The notes: generated by a model from the sequence alone, not told the origin. A stretch of 64,000 nt of DNA from Pseudomonadota bacterium (GCA_020161665.1 JAIUPA010000038.1:124001-188000); one strand, 5' to 3'; counted from the first letter of the stretch, positions 52,028-60,765 are shown. Numbers and translations: made by a program.

Positions 52028-52756
52028 ATGAGCCAGAAGACGCTTCTCTTTATCTCGCAGTTCGCCCACCCCGGAACATGGTCGCCGTCCACCTGGCGAC
52101 GCGTGCAGGATGGCGATGACGAGACCGCGGCGCTGCGCACCTTGCTCGGCTCCATCGATATGCTCGACCGGCTGAACTATATCGGCATCAAGGCGCATCA
52201 GGGCGAGCCTCTGCCGGACAATCTCGACGCCATTGATGGCGTGATCCTTGGCGGCAGCTTTGCCTCCGTGGCTGACAATCACGAATGGCAGCGCCGGATT
52301 TCGGGCTGGCTGTCGCGCTGGCGCGAAACCGGCAAACCGATGATGGGCATTTGCGGCGGGCATCAGTTGATGACCACGATGCTCGGCGGTCGGGTGGAGC
52401 GTTCGCCACACGGGCCGGAAGTGGGCAGCCTGCCGGTGACGCGCACGGCAGCCGGGCGTGAGCATTTCCTGTTTGATGGCTTTGATGACAATTCCTGCTT
52501 CTTCTTCGGCAATTTCGACCGCGTGATCGAGGTGCCGGAAGGAACGACCATTCTCGGCACGCGGCCCAACCTGCCGGCCGCCGCGCTCGACCATGGCGGC
52601 AACTGGGTTTCGGTGCAGTTCCACCCGGAAACCACCTGCGACCGCATGGCCACCTGCTGGGCCGAACTCGATCCGGCTCAGGGCGCGCGCTACAATTTCA
52701 TTCCGGGCTGCGAAGGCATGATCCGCAACTATATTCAGGGCAACGGTCTGGTATGA
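52028..52756 (+). CDS. Class I glutamine amidotransferase (gamma-glutamyl hydrolase candidate)
   Basis: A 242-residue stand-alone triad hydrolase: nucleophile Cys109 in GICGGHQ, with His199 and Glu201 in FHPET. No synthetase partner is fused. In PuuD- or AtdA2-like systems such proteins cleave gamma-glutamyl amides, which fits the GS-like ligases in the divergent operon. Overlaps the PAS gene by four bases (ATGA). A sigma-54 promoter lies upstream. Confidence 0.88.
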   Translation: MSQKTLLFISQFAHPGTWSPSTWRRVQDGDDETAALRTLLGSIDMLDRLNYIGIKAHQGEPLPDNLDAIDGVILGGSFASVADNHEWQRRISGWLSRWRETGKPMMGICGGHQLMTTMLGGRVERSPHGPEVGSLPVTRTAAGREHFLFDGFDDNSCFFFGNFDRVIEVPEGTTILGTRPNLPAAALDHGGNWVSVQFHPETTCDRMATCWAELDPAQGARYNFIPGCEGMIRNYIQGNGLV

Positions 52757-53943
52757 ACGACTTTCAGGACATTGCCGAAAGCTTTGCACCGGATGCCGGA
52801 CCAGCGCTGGGCGATGACCTGCTGGTCGATGTCATTTCGCTCGATGGGCGCATTCTGTGGCTGAACGATCTTCAGGCCGAACGCATCGGCACCTATGATC
52901 GCGAGATCAGCGGCTATGATGCGAGCGCCTTCTACACGCCGGAATCCTTTGGCGAGATCGAGCACCTGCTGCGCCACCGCAGCCGCACCGAACATGCGAC
53001 CACGCTGGAGCTGACGTTGCTCGCCCCCGGCGGACGGCCCGTGCGCACACTGGCGCGGGCGCGTTTCGTTCGCTTTCGCGGCGAAATGGCGCTTCGCCTT
53101 GCCAAGATGGATTACGGCCCGGTTGGCAATCGCTACAAGCGGCTGGAAGATGACTTCCGCATGCTGAACTCCGTGCTCGAAACCTCCAGCGAGGCGCATT
53201 GGAGCATCGTCTTTCTCGAACCCGTGGACACGACCCTGCCGCGCCCGGAAGTGGTGCGTCAGGTGTTTGAAAACCAGTCGGTCTGGCGTTTCTGCAATCA
53301 GGCCATGGCCCGCGTCTACCAGATTCCGGAAACGGTGGATTTCAACGAACAGGAAGTTCGTCTCTACTGGCCGCGCAGCGCTGCCAACGAACAGTTCGTC
53401 GAAGAAATCATCAGTTCCGATTACTCGATCAATGACGCCTTGAGCGTGGACCGCCGCCATGACGGCACGCTGCAATATATTCTGAACGACGTGCGTGCCG
53501 AAATCGTCGATGGCTTCCTGCTGCGACTGTGGGGCAATTGCCGCGATGTCACGGCGCAGCACAATGCCGATGACAAGCGCACAGACGGTTTCAAATTGCT
53601 GATCCGCACGCTGGATGGCCTGCCGGACCCGGTTCTTCTGCTCGACTCCACCGGACGGGTTGCCGGTCGCAACCAGGCCTGCGCCGCCGTCTTTGCCGAA
53701 AGCCGCACGCTGGAAGGCCAGATCGTTGCCCATTGCCGCATGCGCCGGGCTGCATTTGGCTGGTCGCTGTTGAGCCATGCCAATGGCACGGGCGGGGCAA
53801 GCCTTTATGATATCCATTGCCGCAAGATTGCAGGACCGGACGGCGAAAGCTGGAGTGTCCTGACCATTCGCGAACGCAGCGGCGACAAACCCCCGTCCGG
53901 GCCGAAACGTCTGGCGCGCCAACCCATGAGACGACAAGCTTGA
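52753..53943 (+). CDS. Multi-PAS sensor protein without output domain
   Basis: A 396-residue soluble protein with two to three PAS-like domains: one near residues 20-120 (VISLDGRILWLNDLQAERIG), a middle one (SVWRFCNQAMARVYQIPE) and a third near 285-380 (DPVLLLDSTGRVAGRNQAC). There is no kinase, cyclase, HTH or receiver domain. It is coupled to the amidotransferase gene (ATGA) and the sigma-54 activator gene (TTGA), so it probably senses a ligand or redox state and modulates that activator. Confidence 0.75.
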   Translation: MNDFQDIAESFAPDAGPALGDDLLVDVISLDGRILWLNDLQAERIGTYDREISGYDASAFYTPESFGEIEHLLRHRSRTEHATTLELTLLAPGGRPVRTLARARFVRFRGEMALRLAKMDYGPVGNRYKRLEDDFRMLNSVLETSSEAHWSIVFLEPVDTTLPRPEVVRQVFENQSVWRFCNQAMARVYQIPETVDFNEQEVRLYWPRSAANEQFVEEIISSDYSINDALSVDRRHDGTLQYILNDVRAEIVDGFLLRLWGNCRDVTAQHNADDKRTDGFKLLIRTLDGLPDPVLLLDSTGRVAGRNQACAAVFAESRTLEGQIVAHCRMRRAAFGWSLLSHANGTGGASLYDIHCRKIAGPDGESWSVLTIRERSGDKPPSGPKRLARQPMRRQA

Positions 53944-55382
53944 TCACGCCGGGTGATATTCCGCAGTTCGATCTTGGCGTGCGCGGCACGCAAGCGCTGA
54001 CGCGCGAAGCGTGGGAGCAGACTTTTCTCAGCGCGCCCTTCCGCGCCTTCGCCAATCTTCTGCCCGATCTGATGATCATCGTCGATCCCGATGGGGTTGT
54101 GGTGTTTCTGAACGTCGCCGCTGAACGCGCCGCCCGCCTTTCGCAAGCCTTCGAGCCGCAGTCGCTTTCCACGTTCCAGCGCTTTTCCGATTTCGACATG
54201 AACGAGTTTCTGGCCTCGGTCGAACGCGGCCATACGCAGGGGCTGGTGCGCGCCAAGACCTCGGGCCATATCTATCAGGCCAATCGCCGCCTGTTGATGG
54301 CGGCAGGAACGCCCGGCGGCTTTTCGCTCTATATCCTGCGCGATCCTGAAAACGCCGAGCGCACGCGACGCGGCGTGCCGGGTCGGGCGATTTCGCCCAC
54401 CGACCAGAAGGAAAGCGCTCGACTTCTGTTTCCGGAAAACCTGAAACTGCAAATCGAGCAGGCGACGCGGGCCTATGCGCGGGCCTTTCGCATTCTGCTG
54501 CTGGGCGAATCCGGCGTCGGCAAGACCGCCATTGCCCGCCATGTGCACTTGAGCGGCGGCGACAAGGGTCGTCCCTTCGTGCATGTGAACTGCGGCTCGA
54601 TCCCGGAAACGCTGTTTGAATCGGAAATGTTCGGCTATGAGCGCGGCGCCTTTACCGGCGCGTTGCAGGCGGGCAAGCGCGGCTATATTGAAAGTGCGGC
54701 GGGCGGCACGCTGTTTCTCGATGAAATCGGCGAAATTCCGCTCTCGTCACAGCCCAAGCTTTTGAAATTTCTGGAAGATGGCACCATCCAGCCGGTCGGC
54801 TCCGCCGTTTCGAAGAAGATCGAAACGCGCGTGATTGCCGCCACCAACCGCGATCTCTCCGAAATGACGAAGAGCGGCGGCTTCCGCAAGGATCTGCTCT
54901 ACCGCCTCTCCACCTTCCCAGTGGAAATTCCGCCGCTTCGGGATCGATCCGACAAGGCCGAAATCCTGGAGATGATGCTGGAGCGCGCCAGCCTGGCGCG
55001 TGGTGCCCCGCTGAAACTCTCCTCCGCCTGCCGCGCGATTCTCTTGAACCACGCCTTTCCCGGCAATCTGCGTGAGATGAAGAGCATCGTCGATTATATG
55101 GATATCGTCGCGGAAGGGGTGGCGACACCCGACCACCTGCCGCCATCAATGAAGGCCAAGCCATCGGAACGCGCAGCCGCGGCTGCCAGCCTTTTGCCCG
55201 ATGATATTGCCCTGCCGGAGATCACGCCGGGAACCATGTCGCTGAAGGACATGGCCCGGGCCTTTGAGGAAAAGATCATCAATGAGGCGCTGGACCGCTT
55301 GGGCTCGAAGCGCGCCGCCGCCAAGGAACTCGGCGTCGACATCGCCACCATCGTGCGCAAGACCAATCGCAGCGGGGATTAA
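53940..55382 (+). CDS. Sigma-54-dependent transcriptional activator (PAS + AAA+ + TyrR-type HTH)
   Basis: About 480 residues. An N-terminal PAS-like domain (about 35-130; LLPDLMIIVDPDGVVVFLNVAAE) is followed by an AAA+ domain with Walker A GESGVGKT (189-196), the sigma-54-contacting GAFTGA loop (236-241) and arginine fingers near FRKDLLYRL. The C-terminal helix-turn-helix is KRAAAKELGVDIATIVRKT. TTG 53940 is taken as the start because it overlaps the PAS gene stop and retains the PAS domain. It is the obvious candidate activator of the three sigma-54 promoters nearby. Confidence 0.92.
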   Translation: MITPGDIPQFDLGVRGTQALTREAWEQTFLSAPFRAFANLLPDLMIIVDPDGVVVFLNVAAERAARLSQAFEPQSLSTFQRFSDFDMNEFLASVERGHTQGLVRAKTSGHIYQANRRLLMAAGTPGGFSLYILRDPENAERTRRGVPGRAISPTDQKESARLLFPENLKLQIEQATRAYARAFRILLLGESGVGKTAIARHVHLSGGDKGRPFVHVNCGSIPETLFESEMFGYERGAFTGALQAGKRGYIESAAGGTLFLDEIGEIPLSSQPKLLKFLEDGTIQPVGSAVSKKIETRVIAATNRDLSEMTKSGGFRKDLLYRLSTFPVEIPPLRDRSDKAEILEMMLERASLARGAPLKLSSACRAILLNHAFPGNLREMKSIVDYMDIVAEGVATPDHLPPSMKAKPSERAAAAASLLPDDIALPEITPGTMSLKDMARAFEEKIINEALDRLGSKRAAAKELGVDIATIVRKTNRSGD

Positions 55383-55385
55383 GCC

Positions 55386-55793
55386 TTATTCCGCCGCCGT
55401 CCAGTCCTCGACCCTGAGGCCCGGTACGCGGTTGAATTCGCGCAGGTTATTGGTCACGAGGATCAGTCCGCGCGAACGCGCATGGCCCGCGATCAGCTGG
55501 TCATAGGGACCGATCGGCGTTCCGTTGCGGGCAAGTTCGGCACGCAACTGCCCGGAATGCGCGGCCGCGATCTCATCATAGGTCAGAACCTCCAGACGGG
55601 AGGCAAAACCCTCGACCACGGCAAGGTTGCGTTCCGGTGCCGCAGACTTTTCCGCACCGTAGATCAATTCCATCAAGGTGATCGAACTGATGCCCATTTG
55701 CCCATGGCGCTGATTGAATGTACCGCGCAGATGCTCAGGTCGGTTCTTCACCGTGAAGATGCAGATATTCGTATCCAGCATGTATTTGATCAT
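55386..55793 (-). CDS. vapC: VapC-type PIN-domain toxin (second pair)
   Basis: A 135-residue PIN domain with the start MLDTNICIFTVKNRPEH (active-site Asp), Glu in ITLMELIYGAEKS and the C-terminal DQLIAGHARSRGLILVTNN. Start ATG overlaps the antitoxin stop by one base (TGATG). It looks complete. It is convergent with the sigma-54 activator gene, leaving three bases between their stop codons. Confidence 0.93.
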   Translation of the reverse strand: MIKYMLDTNICIFTVKNRPEHLRGTFNQRHGQMGISSITLMELIYGAEKSAAPERNLAVVEGFASRLEVLTYDEIAAAHSGQLRAELARNGTPIGPYDQLIAGHARSRGLILVTNNLREFNRVPGLRVEDWTAAE

Positions 55794-56023
55794 CAGAACG
55801 CCTCGCGTTCCTGCATCTCCGGCTGATCACGCTCGTCCATGAAATCAGCAGTCACCGCATCGCCCGCAAACCAGCTGTCCCAGACCTCCCCCGCCGGAGC
55901 GATGATGCGGGTACGGCCAACAGCCACGATATCGACACGCTTCACATCATCCGGCAGTGCCACCGCCTTCGGCAAGCGAACGGCCTGACTGCGGTTGCTT
56001 TGAAAAACGGCACCTTGCTCCAT
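55793..56023 (-). CDS. vapB: VapB-type antitoxin (AbrB/SpoVT-like, VagC family)
   Basis: A 76-residue protein with the SpoVT/AbrB fold motif (FQSNRSQAVRLPKAVALPDDVK) and an acidic tail. GAGG lies a few bases before the ATG. The frame is open 32 codons further upstream but through the operator repeats, so the shorter start is chosen. Confidence 0.92.
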   Translation of the reverse strand: MEQGAVFQSNRSQAVRLPKAVALPDDVKRVDIVAVGRTRIIAPAGEVWDSWFAGDAVTADFMDERDQPEMQEREAF

Positions 56024-56038
56024 AGCCTCACCCTCGAC

Positions 56039-56096
56039 ATATCCCTTGCGTATATCCCTAAAATGGCAACCAAGACGGGATATGTCAACGGGATAT
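56039..56096 (-). promoter_or_regulatory. Quadruple-site operator of the second VapBC pair
   Basis: ATATCCC at 56039-56045 and 56052-56058, and GGGATAT at 56077-56083 and 56090-56096, form a perfectly symmetrical array with 13-base periodicity in both halves. The array spans the likely promoter upstream of the antitoxin start, typical of VapB autoregulation. Confidence 0.7.
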
Positions 56097-56178
56097 ACGA
56101 TCCTTAAACTGACACTCATATTTCGGCTTCAATTGCCTGCATGATGCGCTACGCTTGTCCTCACGAAAGGAACGTTCC

Positions 56179-56598
56179 ATGCAGGTTGCGCTGATTGTCA
56201 TGACGATCTTGGGCTGCGACGACACGGCCAGCCAATGCCATTACGTGGCGACCGAGCAGCACCAATGGACCAGTGTCGAGCTTTGCAAGCTGGATACGGA
56301 AAAGACGCTCGCCAACTACACCAACTCCAGCGCCTATCCGACGCTGGTCGCCGTCTGCAAGGCGGACGGGCCGGAGGTTGCAAACAGCAAGACGCTGACG
56401 CCGGAAGCGCCTGCCGCACCGCAAGTTCTGGAAAAGACCAGGCAAGAGACGGCTGCTGAAGAAGGTCTGGCGTGCCGCGCGCTGGAGCGGGCGAAATCGC
56501 TTGTTCCGACCAAGGAGGGCGTGATGGGCCTTGTCGGCAAGCCCGTGACCTTCGTTGCCGACGGCTATCACTGGGCCGTAGGCATGGTCCGCAAGTAA
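56179..56598 (+). CDS. Hypothetical protein, small, possibly exported
   Basis: A 139-residue protein not recognised. AAAGGAA precedes the ATG. The first 20 residues (MQVALIVMTILGCDD) are hydrophobic but too short and odd for a clear signal peptide. Three early Cys residues (CDDTASQCHYV, LCKLD) could form disulfides. The middle is Glu/Ala/Pro-rich and the C-terminal part is LVGKPVTFVADGYHWAVGM. Reality supported by the ribosome site and the position between convergent hairpin and operator. Confidence 0.55.
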   Translation: MQVALIVMTILGCDDTASQCHYVATEQHQWTSVELCKLDTEKTLANYTNSSAYPTLVAVCKADGPEVANSKTLTPEAPAAPQVLEKTRQETAAEEGLACRALERAKSLVPTKEGVMGLVGKPVTFVADGYHWAVGMVRK

Positions 56599-56616
56599 AG
56601 GCAGACCGATGGGGCA

Positions 56617-56640
56617 CCTCTGCCCGCGAACGGGCAGAGG
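56617..56640. terminator. Hairpin between convergent genes (bidirectional terminator candidate)
   Basis: CCTCTGCCCG (56617-56626), loop CGAA, CGGGCAGAGG (56631-56640): ten paired bases without a mismatch. It lacks a T run on either strand, so it may terminate weakly or stabilise 3' ends. Confidence 0.55.
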
Positions 56641-56658
56641 CAAGGGGTTCTGTGGCGC

Positions 56659-57441
56659 TTACTTCTTTTCGCGCAGCATGGTGACGGAACTCAGGATCAG
56701 CGCCAGCGAGACGAGAACGATGAGTGCGCCAATGGCGTTGATTTCCGGCGTGATGCCGCGACGCAGCGTCGAGTAGATGTACATCGGCAGCGTGATGTCG
56801 CGCCCGGTGAGGAAGTAGGTCACCGGAATTTCATCGAACGACAGCGTGAAGCACAGAAGCGCCGAGCCGATGATGGCCGTGCGGATGTTGGGGAGGATCA
56901 CGTAAAGGAAGGTTTCCAGCGACGTGGCACCCAGATCCGAACTGGCTTCGGCGAGGTTCTTGTTGAGCTTTTCAAGCCGCGACATAACCTGGCTGACGAC
57001 GATGCCGAGCAGCGCCGTGGCGTGGCCGATGATGACCGCGCCCAGGCTCTGCGGCAGACCGATCTGCTTGTAGAAGTTCAGCATGGCGATACCAGTCACG
57101 ATCCCCGGCAGCGAAAGCGGCAGGAAAATCGTGTTGCGGAACAATGTCTTGCCGATGAACTCAAAGCGGTCGAGGGCAAGCGCCGTCGGCACGCCGATGA
57201 TCACCGTCAGGGACGTGGCGGCGCCCGCGACGATCAGGCTGTTGACCAGAGAGTTCAAAAGCGCGGCATTGGCAAAGACCTTGCGATACCAGTCGAGCGT
57301 GAAGCCCGAAAGCGGGAACGAGGTCACCGGGCTGTCGTTGAAGGAAAAGAGAATGAGGATGGCGACGGGGACATAGAGGAACAGAAGTGTTCCAATGGCC
57401 ACGCCGACGAGGCTTTTCTGCCACCAGACGAGCTTGTGCAT
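56659..57441 (-). CDS. Polyamine-type ABC transporter permease (PotC/PotI-like)
   Basis: A 260-residue membrane protein with six helices and the EAA loop LAEASSDLGATSLETFLYVILPNI. Start MHKLVWWQ. The frame upstream runs into the preceding permease. It is the last gene of the importer operon, and the typical C-terminal half-permease of spermidine/putrescine systems. Confidence 0.93.
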   Translation of the reverse strand: MHKLVWWQKSLVGVAIGTLLFLYVPVAILILFSFNDSPVTSFPLSGFTLDWYRKVFANAALLNSLVNSLIVAGAATSLTVIIGVPTALALDRFEFIGKTLFRNTIFLPLSLPGIVTGIAMLNFYKQIGLPQSLGAVIIGHATALLGIVVSQVMSRLEKLNKNLAEASSDLGATSLETFLYVILPNIRTAIIGSALLCFTLSFDEIPVTYFLTGRDITLPMYIYSTLRRGITPEINAIGALIVLVSLALILSSVTMLREKK

Positions 57442-57451
57442 GGCTTTCTCC

Positions 57452-58321
57452 TTAACCCATCGATACGCGGCCCGACCGATCGAGCTTGCTGGAAATCTGC
57501 AAGACGATGAGGACGAGCGTGAAGATGATGGCGGCGAGCGCCGAACCAAGCGGCCAGTTGAGCGCGGCACCGAACTGGCTTTGCAGAACGGTTGCCACCA
57601 TGGTGCCACTCGGGCCACCCACCAGAACCGGGGCGACGAAATCGCCAAAGGACAGGCAGAAGGTCATTGTGGCACCGGCAATCACACCGGCGGTCGAAAG
57701 CGGCATGATCACCCGGAAGAAGGTTTCGAGCGGTCCGGCCCCCAGATCCTGCGACGCCTCGATGAGGTTTGCGGGAATGCGTTCCAGTGCGGTGAAGATC
57801 GGCATCACCATGAAGGGGATGAAGATATAGGTCAGCGTAATCACCATCGCCGCCTGATTATAAAGGAAGATATCAAGCGGCTCGCTGATCAACCCAAGCC
57901 ACAACAGGGCCGAATTGAGCGCGCCATCCGTGCCGAGAATGATCTTCCAGGTATAGGCACGCAGCAGGTAGGACACCCACAGCGGCACGACCACGCACAT
58001 GTAAAGCAGCGTGCGCAGCTTTTCCGAGCGAATGGTGAAAACCAGAAAATAGGCGAGCGGATAACCAAGCGCCACCGAATAGGCGGTAACGAGGGCGGCG
58101 ATCTTCAGCGTTCTGAGAATCACCGTCGAATATTGCGGGTCGGTGAAGAGGATCACGTAGTTGCCGAACTGGAAGTCCGGCACGAAGAGCGGAAACTTGC
58201 GGGTCCAGAAGCTCATCATACCCATCGTGCCATAGGGCAGGATGAGGAAGACGATGGTCCACGCCAAAGGCACCGAAAACAGGAGCCAGAAGGTGAGCGC
58301 CTTGCGGGTTTTGGCCGTCAT
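57452..58321 (-). CDS. Polyamine-type ABC transporter permease (PotB/PotH-like)
   Basis: A 289-residue protein with six helices, an N-terminal TM start (MTAKTRKALTFWLLFSV) and the EAA loop LIEASQDLGAGPLETFFRVIMPLS. Overlaps the ATPase gene by four bases (ATGA). Ten bases precede the next permease. Confidence 0.93.
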   Translation of the reverse strand: MTAKTRKALTFWLLFSVPLAWTIVFLILPYGTMGMMSFWTRKFPLFVPDFQFGNYVILFTDPQYSTVILRTLKIAALVTAYSVALGYPLAYFLVFTIRSEKLRTLLYMCVVVPLWVSYLLRAYTWKIILGTDGALNSALLWLGLISEPLDIFLYNQAAMVITLTYIFIPFMVMPIFTALERIPANLIEASQDLGAGPLETFFRVIMPLSTAGVIAGATMTFCLSFGDFVAPVLVGGPSGTMVATVLQSQFGAALNWPLGSALAAIIFTLVLIVLQISSKLDRSGRVSMG

Positions 58322-59433
58322 TCGACCGCCTCCGCCGCATAGACCATGACGTCGGGCGCCGCGACCGAGAGCGACACGCGGCTGCCCTGCTGCGGAACCG
58401 AACCATCGGCGGCAACGCTCGAGCGCAGCACATCGATGAAGACCGGCTTGTCGACATTGTCGAAGCGCAGCTCAAGCTGGAAGCGACCGCCATGGAAAAG
58501 CTGGTCTGCCACGGTGGCCGAAAGCGGCGCGCCGTTCTGGCTTTCGCCGATGCTCAGGCGTTCCGGGCGAATGGCAATAAGCGCGGCGTCACCTTCCTTC
58601 AGCGTCTTGCCGGAGCCGATGGCCACGCCCGAAAGCTGGGCGCCATCGGGCAGGCGAATGCGGGCAAAGGCACCATCCGAGCCGAGATAGGTGGCGGGCA
58701 GAAGGTTCGCGGCCCCGATGAAATCCGCAACATAAGGCGTGGCGGGCGTATCATAGAGTTCCGACGGCGAGCCGATCTGGGCGATATGGCCACCCTTCAT
58801 CACGGCAATGCGGTTCGACAGCACCAACGCTTCCTGCTGGTCATGCGTGACCATGAGGAAGGTGATGCCGAGCTTCTGGTGGAGGTGCTTGAGTTCCACC
58901 TGCATGGCTTCGCGCAGCTTCACGTCCAGCGCGGAAAGCGGCTCGTCCAGCAGCAGAACTTTTGGCTGGCGGGCGAGCGCGCGCGCCATAGCGATGCGCT
59001 GGCGCTGCCCCCCGGAAAGCTGCTGCGGCATGCGGCCAGCCTTATCAGCCAGACCGACCAGCGAAAGGGCTTCCTGAACGCGGGCGGCGCGTTCCGCCGG
59101 GGGCTTGCGACCGGCGCGCACCGTCAACCCGTAGGCTACGTTTTCGGCAACGGTCATGTGGGGGAAAAGGGCGTAGTCCTGAAACACCGTGTTGACGGCA
59201 CGGCGATAGGGCGGCTCCTGGGTCACATCGGCACCGGCCAGCGTGATGCGCCCGGAATCGGCGGTTTCAAAGCCACCAATCAGGCGCAGCGTCGTGGTCT
59301 TGCCGCAGCCGGAGGGGCCAAGAAGGGTGACGAATTCGCCTTCGCCGATTTCGAGGTTGATACTGTGGAGAGCGGTAAAGGTTCCGTAGGCCTTCGCCAC
59401 GTTTTCCAGTGTTACGATGGGTTGCAGCGCCAT
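58318..59433 (-). CDS. Polyamine-type ABC transporter ATPase (PotA/PotG-like)
   Basis: A 371-residue ATPase with Walker A GPSGCGKTTTLR, signature LSGGQRQRIAMARALARQP and Walker B VLLLDEPLSALD, plus a C-terminal TOBE domain ending at VMVYAAEAVE. Start MALQPIV. The upstream frame is open but the family starts here. It energises the two permeases. Confidence 0.95.
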   Translation of the reverse strand: MALQPIVTLENVAKAYGTFTALHSINLEIGEGEFVTLLGPSGCGKTTTLRLIGGFETADSGRITLAGADVTQEPPYRRAVNTVFQDYALFPHMTVAENVAYGLTVRAGRKPPAERAARVQEALSLVGLADKAGRMPQQLSGGQRQRIAMARALARQPKVLLLDEPLSALDVKLREAMQVELKHLHQKLGITFLMVTHDQQEALVLSNRIAVMKGGHIAQIGSPSELYDTPATPYVADFIGAANLLPATYLGSDGAFARIRLPDGAQLSGVAIGSGKTLKEGDAALIAIRPERLSIGESQNGAPLSATVADQLFHGGRFQLELRFDNVDKPVFIDVLRSSVAADGSVPQQGSRVSLSVAAPDVMVYAAEAVE

Positions 59434-59580
59434 TGGTATGGTCCTTGGATTCTGGATATGCGTCTTCGCGGGCGAGACGCCGGGCACAGACAGGACTGTG
59501 CCCGGCGACATGCGAACGCGGCTTGCCACCGCCGGAGCAGGGGTCCGGCGATGATGCGAAGGCCGCGTCTGGTCAAGCCG

Positions 59581-60645
59581 TCAGGGAGCGGCCTTTACGG
59601 CGTTCCAGACTTCCAGATACTTGTCGAGGCGGGCCGGAAGCTGCCACATGACGAGGCTCTTCACGAACTCGATGTTGTCGACCTTCTTGGCTTCAGCTTC
59701 TTCGCCCTTCAGGCAGCCCGAAACCGACTTCGGGTTGACCGGGAAGTAGCCCGTCGAACCGACGATGCCGCACTGGCCTTCGGCACCCAGCATGAAGGAG
59801 AAGAACTTGTAGGCACAGTCCGTGTTCTGGCTGCCCTTGACGAGCTGCATGGAGTCCATCCAGCCTTCAGCCTTTTCCTTCGGCGTGAATTCAACAACCT
59901 CGAAGCCCTTCTTCAGGTTGTTGATTTCCTTGCTCTGCAAGCCAGTCCAGGTGTTGGAGAGCCAGACTTCCTGGTTGGCATAAAGCTCGGTCAGTTCGCC
60001 AGCCGTTGCCCAGTACTTGCGGATCAGCGGCTTCTGCTCGATGAGCTTGGCCTTGACCGTTTCAAGCTGCTCGTCCGTCAGGTCGTAGACATTTTCAAAG
60101 CCGAGCAGGCGGGCTGCCCAGTAGATCGAGGACTTGTCGTCCCACATGGCGATCTTGCCGGCATACTTCTTGTCGAACAGCACGCCGATGGAGTCCGGCT
60201 TGCCCTCAACCTTGTCCGGGCGGTACATCAGCGAGATGGAACCCCAGACGAGCGGAACGGACCAGGTTTCGCCTTCGGCCACCACGTCGGTCGCCTTGGT
60301 GAATTCCGGATACACATCCGAGAAGCCTTCGATCTTCTTGGTGTCGATCGGCTCGACAAAGCCGGCCTGACGCATCAGGCCAATCGTGTCGATGGACGGC
60401 ACGATGATATCGTAAACGCCACCACCGGCAGCGAGCTTCGGGGCGAAGTCGTCATTCGAACCGACATAGGTCGAGGTCGTTTTGCAGCTCGATGCCTTCT
60501 CGAACTTTTCGATGAAGGACGGATCGGCATAGCCTTCCCACGTCAGAATGTTCAGCTCGGCAGCATTGGCAAACGAGGGGGCGGCGATCGAGATTGCGGA
60601 GAGAAGAGGCAGCCACGCGCGGCTACGACCGTAAGCTTTCGTCAT
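59581..60645 (-). CDS. Polyamine-type periplasmic binding protein (PotD/PotF-like)
   Basis: A 354-residue protein with signal peptide (MTKAYGRSRAWLPLLSAISIAAPSFA, cleaved near ANAAELN). The mature start ELNILTWEGYADPSFIEKFEK and YDIIVPSID are typical of the PotD/PotF group. The ligand is probably a polyamine or another diamine, but the binding-site acidic residues were not checked. AAGGGAA precedes the ATG. First gene of the operon, behind a sigma-54 promoter. Confidence 0.92.
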   Translation of the reverse strand: MTKAYGRSRAWLPLLSAISIAAPSFANAAELNILTWEGYADPSFIEKFEKASSCKTTSTYVGSNDDFAPKLAAGGGVYDIIVPSIDTIGLMRQAGFVEPIDTKKIEGFSDVYPEFTKATDVVAEGETWSVPLVWGSISLMYRPDKVEGKPDSIGVLFDKKYAGKIAMWDDKSSIYWAARLLGFENVYDLTDEQLETVKAKLIEQKPLIRKYWATAGELTELYANQEVWLSNTWTGLQSKEINNLKKGFEVVEFTPKEKAEGWMDSMQLVKGSQNTDCAYKFFSFMLGAEGQCGIVGSTGYFPVNPKSVSGCLKGEEAEAKKVDNIEFVKSLVMWQLPARLDKYLEVWNAVKAAP

Positions 60646-60734
60646 TTTGTTCCCTTTCTGGCGTTGTGGTTTCAAGTTCATCCGACCGCTTCTTTTGGCG
60701 GTTCGTAAAAGTGTCCAATTTCACAGCAACGGAC

Positions 60735-60743
60735 GCTCAAAAT
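60735..60743 (-). promoter_or_regulatory. Half-match to the PuuR-like palindrome near the importer start site
   Basis: GCTCAAAAT is identical to the left nine bases of the palindrome at 61547-61562. It overlaps the expected transcription start (about 60739) of the sigma-54 promoter, a position where a repressor would block initiation. Confidence 0.4.
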
Positions 60744-60749
60744 ATTCTT

Positions 60750-60765
60750 AGCAAGTGCCGTGCCA
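60750..60765 (-). promoter_or_regulatory. Sigma-54 (-24/-12) promoter of the polyamine-type importer
   Basis: On the minus strand: TGGCAC, five bases, TTGCT, a perfect RpoN consensus. The bases upstream of it (AAATTCGCGCAAAGC on the minus strand) closely match those of the P450 promoter. The start codon at 60645 lies about 94 bases from the expected transcription start. A 12-base palindrome TTTCTGCAGAAA lies further upstream at 60854-60865. Confidence 0.88.
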
